A stretch of 64,000 nt of DNA from Ilex aquifolium (Eukaryota > Streptophyta > Magnoliopsida > Aquifoliales > Aquifoliaceae). The notes beneath the pieces were generated by a model that worked only from the letters and a program-made list of their open reading frames with translations, was not told the DNA's origin and did no database searches. The first letter of the stretch is position 1. Every line of letters starts with the position of its first letter. The position numbers were made by a program, and so were the translations under genes. The stretch is from positions 9,754,951-9,818,950 of the forward strand of contig OX637395.1 in assembly GCA_951799425.1 (NCBI GenBank). Direction: 5' to 3'. This document shows, piece by piece, positions 10,999-20,783 of the stretch.

Positions 10999-13900
10999 AT
11001 GGACAACATTGCAAATTTGAAATTTCTAGCTATAGATATCTTAGGACACAACTATCTGTCATGAGCTCTAGATGTTGAGTTTTTTCTAGAGTCAAAAAAA
11101 TCTTGGTGACAATATAAAGACAACAACTCCTAAGGATAGTGCAAAGTCATTAATTTTTCTTCCTCATCACATCCATAAAAGATTGAAAAATGGGTATCTT
11201 ACCGTCAAAGATCTTTTAGACTTGTAAAAAAATTTAAATGTCAGATTTGATCACCACAAAATCATCATCCTTCTGAAGGCAAGACATGAATGGTTCAGCC
11301 TATATTCCAAGGCTTTAAGATCGTACACGAATATAATTCAACAGTACATAGAATCACTATTAAACTTGAATTGTGAGGTCAATCTATACCAGATTTAAAA
11401 AAAATAAAATAGAGAACACATATTCTACATTCCACGCGTCAAATATCATATTGCAACAACAATATAGGTAACATGGGTTCAAGACATATGATGAACTCAT
11501 AATATGTCTTTTACTTGCCGATGAGAATAATGAATTACTAATGAAGAATTATGAGTCTCTTCCAACTGGCCACTAAGTCTTGCCATAAGTGAATTTTACA
11601 TGTTTTTCGTAGACTAGGACAAGGTCATCGTTATGGTAGTGGCAAAAATAAAAACAATCATTGTCGCAAGGTTTACCGTGGAGGCCCGAAGTTTTTTACT
11701 CCAAGTCAGAAATGGAACAATGTCACAAACTACCAAAAATTGAACAACATCCCACACCACCAGAAGTGGAACAACCATAGAAAACAAAAGAAATAAGAAT
11801 TTGTTGAATAAACTCTAAGAAAAATGAAGATGGTTGCTATGGATGTGGAATGAAAATACACTGGTACACCAAAACATTTGACAAATCTCTATCAAAAATT
11901 AATTAATTAAAAAAAAATTGATAGAGACAAATTTGGGTGAGGGAACATCATGGACCGCCCTCATTGATTATCCATTAGATTTTACACATCTGAATGTTTA
12001 TGACTTCTTTATGAACCCGAACGAAAATGAGAATTAAATAATTATTATGTATGTTTATGTGTGCTATTTATTGTCTCTGTAATATCATGTTTGTATATCT
12101 TATCTATTAATAAAATCAGGTGTGTATTTTTCATATACAGACATGAATCGTGATAATTCATTAGTTAACTCCAAGCTAAATGATGAATATATATACCTAG
12201 TGGATAGTGCTATGACACATACAATCCTTCGCGGTAGAAAAAATTTCTCAGAACTATCTTTTATGCAAAATAAATGTTAATGCAATATCAGGTCCAGAAT
12301 ACTTTATTGAAGGCTTTAATAGAGCGAATATGATTCTACCCTGATTAACCAAACTCTTTATTGAAAACACATTATACTCTAGTAGAAATCTACTAAGTTT
12401 TAAAGATATACATCGTAATGGATATCACATTGAAATGGCGAATGAGGGTGGCATAAGTATTTATGCATCATATTTAGTGTATCATGCTAGAAACATGTAC
12501 TAGAAAAACATCATACTCTCTCTTCTGGGTTGAATAACATTTGTAGAATCAAATATTGTGATGCACCAGAAGTGCTCTGAACCAAAGAATTTTATGTTTT
12601 AGCACACTTATCTTGGTCATCTAGGATCAATAATGATGTGTAGAATCATTGATAACTCACATTGGCATTCTCTAAATAACCAAAAGAATCTTTTATCAAT
12701 TGATTATCAATGTTTTGTTTGTTCACAAGGTAATCTGATTATTAGACCATCTCATTCAAAGGTGATTTCTGGATCTACTGACTTTTTACAACGAATTCAG
12801 GGAGATATATGTGGTCCAATACACCCTATATGTGGGTCATTTCGTTATTTCATGAATTTAGTTGATACATCAATAAGATGTTCACATGTGTGCATATTTT
12901 TACACGGGATGTCGCCTTGCAATGCTTCTTGCTCAAATAATCCGATTACGAGCACAATTCTCGAATTCTCCAATTAAGACAATTCGTCTCGACAATGATG
13001 GTGAGTTTATGTCTCAAACATTCAATAACTATCGCATAATAGTAGGAATGAATATTGAGCATCCAGTTGCATACACTCACACTCATAATGGTCTAGCTGA
13101 GCCTTTTATTAAACATATTCAAATGATAGATTGACCTATACTTATGAAGAAATAAATTATCTATTTCTGCTTGGGGACATGTTGTATTGCATGCAATATC
13201 TTTAACTCGTGTTCGATCAACTACATATCATATATATTCACCAATACAACTTGTTCTTGGTCAGCAACTAAATATTTCTCACTTGTGATTTTTTTGTTAT
13301 GTTGTATATGTTTCCAATTCCACCACCACAATGGACCAAGATGGGTCTATAACGTCAACTTGAGATTTTATGTTGGATTTGACTTTCATTCAATAATTAG
13401 ATACCTTGAACCTCCGGTCATGTATTTAAAGCACGGTTTGTAGATTGTCATTTTGACAAGTTAAATTTTTTACCATTAGGAGGAGCGAAAATAAATCAGA
13501 AGAATAACATGAAATCACTTGGAATACTCCAACATTATCTCATTTTGATCCTTGGAAAAATCAATTGAACTAGAAGTTTAAAGGATCATTCATTTGCAAG
13601 GTATTGCACATTACTTACTTAGTGCATCCACCGACACAAAATAAAGTAACAAAATCACATGTGTCAACTGCAAATGCACCAACGAGAATTAATATCCCTA
13701 TAGGATAATCTGGAAGCATAATTGCAAATGAATCTAAGGCATGTCTAAAGCGTAGTAGTGTAACACCCCGCATTTTCGTTTATATATGTATATAGATATA
13801 TATTAAATAATAGTTGTAAAAATGTGGATATGTATAGTGATGGTAGGAATAAAAAAACTAGAGATGCAAATTAATTTGGAAGTTGAAGTTTTGAAGGTGT

Positions 13901-14263
13901 GTAAGCTTGAGAAGAGGGATTAAGTAAGTTTCTAAATGGATTTAGGTCAAAATAAGGTTTCCATTGAGTCCGGAAGGTCGAAAAACCTTGGGAGAGGTGA
14001 TATGGGGTGTATTAGAAGTTAGGAAGTATTTTGGAGTTAAAACACATTTTAGAGAAAATTTGGGTATAAAGGATTTTGGACACTGTCTACTATTTCGATC
14101 ATAACTTTTTATCCTTAAGTCCAATTGATTTGAAATTTTTACAGTAGATAGTAGACATCTAGGGCTACAAAAGTATGTCTCATGAAAATTTTCCAATTCG
14201 ACCTCTAAATAGGTGAAAACTGCTCTGGAAGTTGGGACAGAAAGCTGGGACAGAGAGTTGCCA

Positions 14264-14296
14264 GCGTCCGGACGCCCAATTCACCGTCCGGACGGT
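14264..14296. promoter_or_regulatory. Paired CGTCCGGACG palindromes upstream of the solo LTR A promoter region
   Basis: GCGTCCGGACGC (14264-14275) and ACCGTCCGGACGGT (14283-14296) lie just upstream of a TATA-like ATATATA at about 14302. The spacing resembles the pair at 8741-8776. The position suggests U3 regulatory sites, but no binding factor is identified. Confidence 0.4.
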
Positions 14297-14937
14297 ACCA
14301 TTAATATATACCCAGATCAGTTCGCGATTTTCCCCAATTCTTGCTTTCTAAATACACCAAAACCGTCTCCTTCACCCCATTTTCCCCATTTCTAACCCTA
14401 GAGAACTTTGGGGGAGGAAGAAGGAAGGGGATTCTCACCTCAAAGTAGATCAAATCCTCAAGGTCTTCACACCAAACTAAGGAAGAGGTAGGGGTTTTCT
14501 TCCATTCTCTTACATTGAGGCTAGGTTGTATGTATATATGTATGTTTTTGACTCCTAATAGTATGTATTTGTTATGGGTTCTTTGTCCCTTGGTATTCTT
14601 GTAAAATTGATGGTGTTTTGAACAAAGTATGGTTGATGAGCCATACAAATTATAGCTCTTGAGAAAAAATGGATTTTTTCCCTTCATCTTCACTAAAAAT
14701 TGGGTTTCGAAAACTATAGGGCTTTATGTTGGGAATTAAAATGTTATTTTGGAGGATCTCTTGTATTTTAGTTTAAATTGTATATTGAGTATATTACTTG
14801 TGAAAATTGTGGACTTTTAGAATTTGCTTGTAGATTGGAAATTTATGGATATGCTTGCTTTGTGAGATAAATGTTTGGTATTGTAACTTTTGTATGGTAG
14901 TTTGGGGGCAACATGGGTTATTTTAGACATATTAACA

Positions 14938-15170
14938 TGGAGTGGATAGACGTCTTCACACCCCTTGTGGGTATAAACTTATCCTACCACTATTACTCAT
15001 TAGGTAGACGTCTTCGTACACCGTGCGGGTATGAACTTTCCCCTACCACTCATGTTAGGTAGACGTCTTTGTACGTCGTTCGGGTATGAACTTTCTCCTA
15101 CCACTTGTAGTGGATAGACGTATTCATACGCCGTTCGGGTATGAACTTTATCCTACCACTATTACTTAAG
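14938..15170. repeat. Four-copy minisatellite inside solo LTR A
   Basis: Four copies of about 58 bp, each containing TAGACGT(C/A)TTC or TAGACGTCTTTG, then CGGGTATGAACTTT (GGGTATAAACTTA in copy 1), then CCTACCACT. Confidence 0.85.
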
Positions 15171-15521
15171 GGTTTACAATGTGGGTGTGCGTGGGACATG
15201 CAATGTGGGTTATTGTTCATTCTACCAGAAGCGGTTTCTACAAGAGTCTTGGGGTAGTATGGGATGTCACAAGAACTTGTTCGAAGCGGATTATGGTGGA
15301 AGGGATTATTAATGGTGTATTGTGTTCATTTCTTCATTTCAATTACAGTTGCTATCTAAACTTGAGATCTGTTAAACTGTTCCTGTTTTCCTTCAAAAAA
15401 GTATATATGATAATTGTGAAAATGAGACCAACCTATTTTACATGTTTTCTAAACCTTGTTTGGGTTTGGGAGGATTTTGCTACAGAGCTTCGTGCTCATC
15501 CTCTACAATTAATATTTTTCA

Positions 15522-15614
15522 GATTTGGCTTTAGAGGAGGAGCTCGGTGTGAATGAGTCGGGCCTTGGGGAAGCTTCCTTGGAGGGGTACCTAGATCCCG
15601 AATGGGACATCTAG
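15522..15614 (+). other. 30-codon conserved frame behind a splice-acceptor-like site in solo LTR A
   Basis: Preceded by ATTTTTCAG. The frame starts DLALEEELGV and ends DPEWDI-stop. It has the same length as the frame in solo LTR B, and 11 of 30 residues are identical without gaps. See findings. Confidence 0.4.
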
Positions 15615-18157
15615 AGATATAGCTTATTTTGTTCTAGACTAGGAGGTTTATTTCTGAACAATGTAAAGTCTAGATTCTTTTGAAACTCCGCTGCGATATA
15701 TTCATGTAATTCTTTTGGGGAATGTAATTGCCATATCTGGCCTATTCTTTTGGGATAATGTTAAGGATAGTAGAGATGGTAAATAGAAACTTTATTGTTA
15801 TTGGATGGTTAAATGGACCATGTGTGGTCAAGTTAATATAATTGCATAGGTTGTGATTTTTGGGTGGAGCTTCCTGTACAAAGGAGACTCTGCCCAAATT
15901 TTGTTAAAATTAAGAATGTTTCTTATTTGATGGATATATATTTAGTTGCTCTCATGACAGGAATGGTTTCATAGTGTAATGCCGTCCAGGGTGGTATTTG
16001 GGGTGTTACAAGTAGACCTGTCGGTGCAAAAGACATTGTTCTTATAAAAAAAAGATAACAAAAAAGAGTATATAAAAAAGTTAATACTTTGGAAGAGACT
16101 ATCAAACCAAAAGTTTGTCCTCTTAAAGAGAGTCATCCCACAAACAATTATCTCCTATAGAGACTCAATTAACTTTTGAAGAGTCTCAAACACATCTGGA
16201 AGTAAATCAGGTCCATGAGAATGATGAGATTTCTATAAACTATGTGCACAATGAAAAAAATGAGATCAAAATAAAGTTATTGTGGACGACATATTTTCAT
16301 TTGTTGTTGATCTTGATATTTCAAGAGATAGTGAGGAGTTTGAACTAAAAACTGTTGATGAATGCAACAAATAAATGATTGGATAAAAATAGAAAGAAGC
16401 AATTCAGGTAGAGTTAAACTCACTAACAAAACGTTGTATATTTGGACATGTAGTCTTAACACTACAAGATGTTGAACCCATTGGATATAAATTGGTATTC
16501 GTGAGAAAACATAATGAGAAAAAATGAAACTATGCAGTATAAGGCCCGACTTGTGGCACAAAGTTTCTCGTAGAGACCTGGGTATTGATTACGATGAGAC
16601 GTATTTTCTAGTAATGGATACTATTATTTTCAGATTTTTAATAGATCTTGAAGTCTCTGAAGGACTGGATATGCGCTTAATGGATGTCGTTACTACGTAT
16701 TTATATGGTTCATTTGACAATGAGATATACATGAGAATCTCTAAAGGGTTTAAAATGTCATAAGCATATAATTCACAGCCCCGAAGGTTATATTCAACTA
16801 AGCTTTAAGAATCATTGTATGAATTAAAATAATCAGGGCGAATGTCGTATGATCATCTTAGTGAATATCTCTTGAAAAAGGGATGTCAATGATTTGATAT
16901 GTTTATGCATTTTTTATTAAATGATATAACAGTAGATTTGTAATTATTGTTGTATATGTTGATGAGTTAAATCTAATAGGTTCCCCAATAGAGCTCACAA
17001 AAGCTGCCAACTATTTAAAAAGTGAGTTTGAGATGAAAAATCTTGGGCAAATAAAATTTTTGTCTCGTCCTACAAATTGAACATTTATCCAATGGAATTT
17101 TTGTGCATCAATCAACATACATAAAAAAAGTCCTGAAAATAATTATACATGGATAAATCTCATCTATTTAGTTCACCAATGGTCGTACGATCACTAAATA
17201 CAAAGAAAGATATATTTCGTCCTCAAGAAGAAGGTGAAAAACTTCTGGGTCCTGAACCACCATATTTCAGTACAATTGGTGGACTAATGTATCTTGCAAA
17301 TTGTACGAAAGCTAGACATATCATTTATAACTAACTTATTGGCATGGTACAATTCAACACTAACTCGAAGACATTGAAATAGAATCATGCATAAATTACG
17401 ATATCTCCATGGATGCTGATTAATTTTCTGATCCACACAAGACTCAATCATAAACTGGATATGTGTTTACTTATGTAGTATGACTATATCATCAAAATCG
17501 ATTAAGTAAACAATGATTGCTACATCATCCAAGCACTCCAAAATATTAGCCATCCATTAAGCTAGTTTGAGAATGTATTTTTGCTAAGATCCATGATTTA
17601 ACATATTCAAGAACAAAGTGGACTACTTTCAATTAAAGAAATTCCAATAATATTATATGAGGACAATACTTCTTGTATCACACAACTCAAAGAAGGATAT
17701 ATCAAATGTGACAGAACAAAATATATCTCATAAAAATTCTTTTTACGCTAATGAGCTAGAGAAAAATGGTGATATTAATGTTCAGCAGATTCGTTCGATG
17801 GAAAATCTGACAAATTTATTCACTAAAGTACTCCCACCGACTACATTCTAAAAATTAGTGAACCAAATCGGAGTGCAGCATATCACAGATCTATCAAGTT
17901 GAATAATCATCATTTTGACCATATATATTCAACAGGGGAGGCCTGTACTATTTTTCATCCGCTAAGATTTTTTTTTCCACTAGTTATTACTTAACAAAGT
18001 TTTAATAAGGTAGTGATTAGGATTCCAACTGGATAATTTGCACGCTGTACTATTTTTCTTTTGCTAAAAATTTTTTTCACTGGATTTTACTAGTAATATT
18101 TTAATAAGACAATATTTGTGAGTCTAACACAAAATCAATATAGTCGTCAGGGGAGTG

Positions 18158-18730
18158 TTGACAATATTAGACATTGACATGTGGATGGATTGCACACAAC
18201 TATCTGTTATGCTTCGTTTGATAGGAGTGACAGAAAATTGGAAGGATGATAAAATGTGAGGAATAGACTTTTCATCCTTGGAGGAAAGAAAAACATTTTT
18301 GTCTCTTTTATGTTTGGTACGATGGATTGAAAGTTGAAGGAATTAATTATCTACTGTTTGGAATTGGAAGAAAAGTGGAAAGAAAGAAAAAATACATATA
18401 CTTAATTTATCATTATACCCTTATCTATAAAAAAACTTTTTTATTATTAATAAATATTTCAAGATTTAAAATTTTTAATCTGACTTTAATTAGTTACAAA
18501 ATAGGAGACTTCTAAAATATAAGCCTTCTAAAATAGCAAATCAAGAAAAACCATAATAGGAACAAGACCCAGCTTCTTACCACTATATAAAAGCTGCTCC
18601 AGCCTCCAGGTAAACTATTAAGCAAAACCCCACACTGGTTTTCAAGGGCATGAAAAAGCCCAAAAATTATATATAGCAAATGATAAGGGCATAAGAATAA
18701 ATTAGCTTTATCGCGCACTTAGGAATATGT
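18158..18730. other. Copia 3' LTR remnant and unassigned DNA
   Basis: Begins with TGTTGACAATATTAG, the probable start of the copia 1 3' LTR, which soon loses identity. The rest is AT-rich. A G/A-rich block (18215-18260) is echoed by a C/T-rich block near 19040, suggesting a further weak inverted-repeat element. No gene seen. Confidence 0.35.
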
Positions 18731-18883
18731 TATGTTTACCAAATTTTCTTACAAAATCTTTCATCTCAAATGATGTGGCACAATCTCCATCATTGAACAT
18801 TAATGAGACCCACTCATCTGATAGTGAAAAACGGTGTCACATCATTTAGGATGGAGATTTGGTAAGAAAATTTGGTGAGCATA
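18731..18883. mobile_element. MITE with terminal inverted repeats of about 50 bp
   Basis: The left arm starts TATGTTTACCAAATTTTCTT and includes AAATGATGTGGCAC. The right arm is its near-complete inverse (GTGTCACATCATTT ... AAATTTGGTGAGCATA). Total length is 153 bp with a short spacer and no coding capacity. The TA ends suggest a Tourist/Stowaway-type MITE, but the target duplication is not certain. Confidence 0.75.
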
Positions 18884-19087
18884 GCATTACCTCCCACTTC
18901 AAATAGTTGGTTTCTGTCCAATTTTTCACCCAAAAATGGGTGGATTCAAAATGGTGGGCGGAGGGATATTATTTCCACCCATTTTTCCTTTCTATTTGAT
19001 TTTTCTCTGCAAACCAAACAATGAGTAAATATTTTTTTTCCTTCTCACTTTCCATCCTCTCATTTTCATTCGAGCAATGCTATGTTG

Positions 19088-19240
19088 ATCAAATTGTTTA
19101 TCAAATTTTGTATCTCAAATCAATGTGAGTGGTTAGATCAGTGGACTTTACTAATTTCACCCAATATTTAACTCATGAGATTTTAACATATCACTTGGAA
19201 TATAAAATTTGATAAATAAATTTTGGCTGGACAATTTTAT
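19088..19240. mobile_element. Second MITE-like inverted-repeat element
   Basis: Left arm TATGTTGATCAAATTGTTTA with TCAAATTTTGTAT, and right arm ATAAAATTTGATAAATAAATTTTGGCTGGACA, form an imperfect inverted repeat. It resembles the element at 18731 in layout and starting bases. Boundaries are approximate. Confidence 0.45.
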
Positions 19241-19524
19241 CCCTTCCATCCACTCACTTTTCCCTCGAACCAGACAATCTCTTAATTTTATAGCAAGAAC
19301 CGCCTTTAGCTCAACTGAGTATATAAAGTTTTTGAAAAAATATTATTTAAACTTAATTTGAGGATCTAATTTAGGAACGTAATGATGTATAACCATTGGA
19401 TTGCTTGTAAGTTCCATCTAATATTCGAACTCACAACTAATCTAAGAATTATATTGAAACCACATCATTAAATCTCCGGATTAGGTCTCCAGATTAGGTC
19501 ATGTAACATTTCTCAAAGTTTTTT

Positions 19525-20551
19525 GGAAGAATTACACCCACACCCCCTGAAATTTGTTACTTAATCACTCAGACCCCCTGACATTTGAAATATTACACAC
19601 AGGCCCCCTGAGGTTTGTACGCGCGTAACACTTAGATCCATGATGTAAATATATCCATTAATAAATTACACCCAGACCCCCTAAAATTTGTAAATATATA
19701 TTACTTATACCCTTTAAGTTTAAAATATTATACTTAGACCAAAAATATTTTAATCAAAGATAAAATATCAAATATTTTAAAGTTTACAATTAAAATTTAT
19801 GTTCTATTGGATCTTTTATTGAAATAAAATCAAAAATAAAAATTCAATTTTTTCTTAAAAAATCGTGATTAGTATACAATTATATTGTCTATTGAAATTT
19901 AATTTGGTCGTTTAAACGACCAAATTAAAATATCAAACTACCCCAATTAAAGCTAAAAGATATTGTGTCCATTACAATTTGATCCCTTATTTAATTTTTT
20001 TAGTTTTATTCTAATAGATAGTATAATTATATACTAACTATGATTTTTTTTTTTAAAAACTAGATTTTTTTTTTTGATTTTATTTCAATAAATGACATAA
20101 TAGAACATGAATTTTTGATGTAAAATTTATGTTCTATTATGAATGAGTTAGACCCCTTGTTTGATTTTTTAGCTTTATTCCAATAGATAGTATAATTGTA
20201 TACTAATTAAGATTTTTTGAGAAAAAATTAAATTTTTAATTTTAATTTTATTTCAATAAATGATACAATAGAACATGAAATTTGGTTGTAAAATTTAAAA
20301 TATTTGATATTCTATCTTTGATTAGAGTATTTTTTTGTCTAAGTATAATATTTTAAACTTAAGGAGTCTAAGTATTATATACCTACAAACTTCAAGGGCG
20401 TCTAAGTATAATTTATTAACGGATATATTTACAGTAGGGATCTAAGTGTTACGCGCGTACAAACCTCAGGGGTCTGTGTGTAATATTTCAAATGTCAGGG
20501 GGTCTGAGTGATCAAGTGACAAACTTCAGGGGGTCTGGGTGTAATTCTCCC
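19525..20551. mobile_element. Foldback element of about 1.03 kb with arms of about 0.45 kb
   Basis: The left half (GGAAGAATTACACCCACACCC ... ACGCGCGTAACACTTAGATCC ... GTTTAAAATATTATACTTAGAC) is the inverse of the right half (GTCTAAGTATAATATTTTAAAC ... GGATCTAAGTGTTACGCGCGT ... GGGTGTAATTCTCCC). The arms meet near 20038. Flanks AAAGTTTTTT (left) and CAAGTTTTTTTT (right) could be a target duplication of about 9 bp, which would suggest a Mutator-like foldback element. No transposase frame. Confidence 0.85.
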
Positions 20552-20783
20552 AAGTTTTTTTTGCCAAAAAAAAAAAAAAAAAAGACTATACAAAGTTTAA
20601 ACCACCCCCATGCCTTCACTTCACTCCCTCTAGGGTTTACTAGACTACTCGTTTCAAATCCAAAACCCTTATTTTGTGTCTCTACAACTACACAAATACC
20701 CAGTTTCAATTTCAGATTGAAATCGTATATATAGATATACCTAAAATCCTAGCTAGTATCAGTCATAGAGAGAGAAAGAGAGA
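20552..20783 (+). promoter_or_regulatory. AQR proximal promoter and 5' UTR with a telo-box
   Basis: Only about 230 bp separate the foldback element from the AQR start codon. The interval has a C/T-rich tract, a TAGGGTTT telo-box (20631-20638; AAACCCTA on the other strand), a motif common in promoters of plant translation and RNA-processing genes, and a GA-rich leader (20766-20783) directly before ATG 20784. No clear TATA box was seen. The transcription start is not determined. Confidence 0.55.

Larger units (their letters stand above)
13759..16010 (+). mobile_element. Solo LTR A (gypsy, Tekay/Del-like), 2.25 kb, inserted in copia 1
   Basis: Termini are TGTAACACCCC and GGGGTGTTACA, an exact 11-bp inverted pair, flanked by 5-bp direct repeats AGTAG (13754-13758 and 16011-16015). 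Excising the element and one AGTAG rejoins the copia 1 frame as KRSSRPVGAKD, the usual linker between integrase and reverse transcriptase, so the insertion is unambiguous. It has no coding domains and is the same family as solo LTR B. It holds palindromic CGTCCGGACG motifs near the promoter (14264-14296), a four-copy minisatellite and the 93-nt conserved frame. Confidence 0.9.
10999..18157 (+). mobile_element. Decayed Ty1/copia retrotransposon (copia 1), interrupted
   Basis: Domains follow the copia order. Gag starts at ATG 10999 (MDNIANLKFLAIDILGHNYLS). A CCHC-like knuckle lies near 11830 (GCYGCGMKIHWY). Protease is near 12150-12260 (YIYLVDSAMTHTI, with the usual DSGA altered to DSAM). A GAG-pre-integrase/integrase region runs 12600-13130 (FLQRIQGDICGPI, IKTIRLDNDGEFMSQ, THNGLAEPF). 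Reverse transcriptase is at 16060-17340 (LGIDYDETYF, RLMDVVTTYLYGSFDNEIYM). The RNase H tail ends at 17851 (NLTNLFTKVLPPTTF). A polypurine-like CAGGGGAG at 18150-18157 precedes a probable 3' LTR start TGTTGACAATATTAG. Many stops and frameshifts show it is dead. It is split at 13759-16010 by solo LTR A. Confidence 0.85.

Noticed and set aside
10882-11064. Independent 60-codon gene
   Set aside because: Its C-terminal part is the start of the copia 1 Gag (MDNIANLKFLAIDILGHNYLS); the upstream part is leader.
14938-15170. Regularly spaced repeats as a CRISPR-like array
   Set aside because: The units are tandem without unique spacers, inside a plant LTR; a minisatellite.
18190-18215. Match of ACACAACTATCTGT(C/T)ATG to the copia 1 gag start at about 11046
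   Set aside because: Considered as evidence for paired LTRs, but the first copy is inside the Gag coding sequence and flanks do not align, so it is probably coincidental or a minor rearrangement.
20512-20734. Small gene between the foldback element and AQR
   Set aside because: The frames span the element end, a poly-A tract and the promoter; no conserved features.
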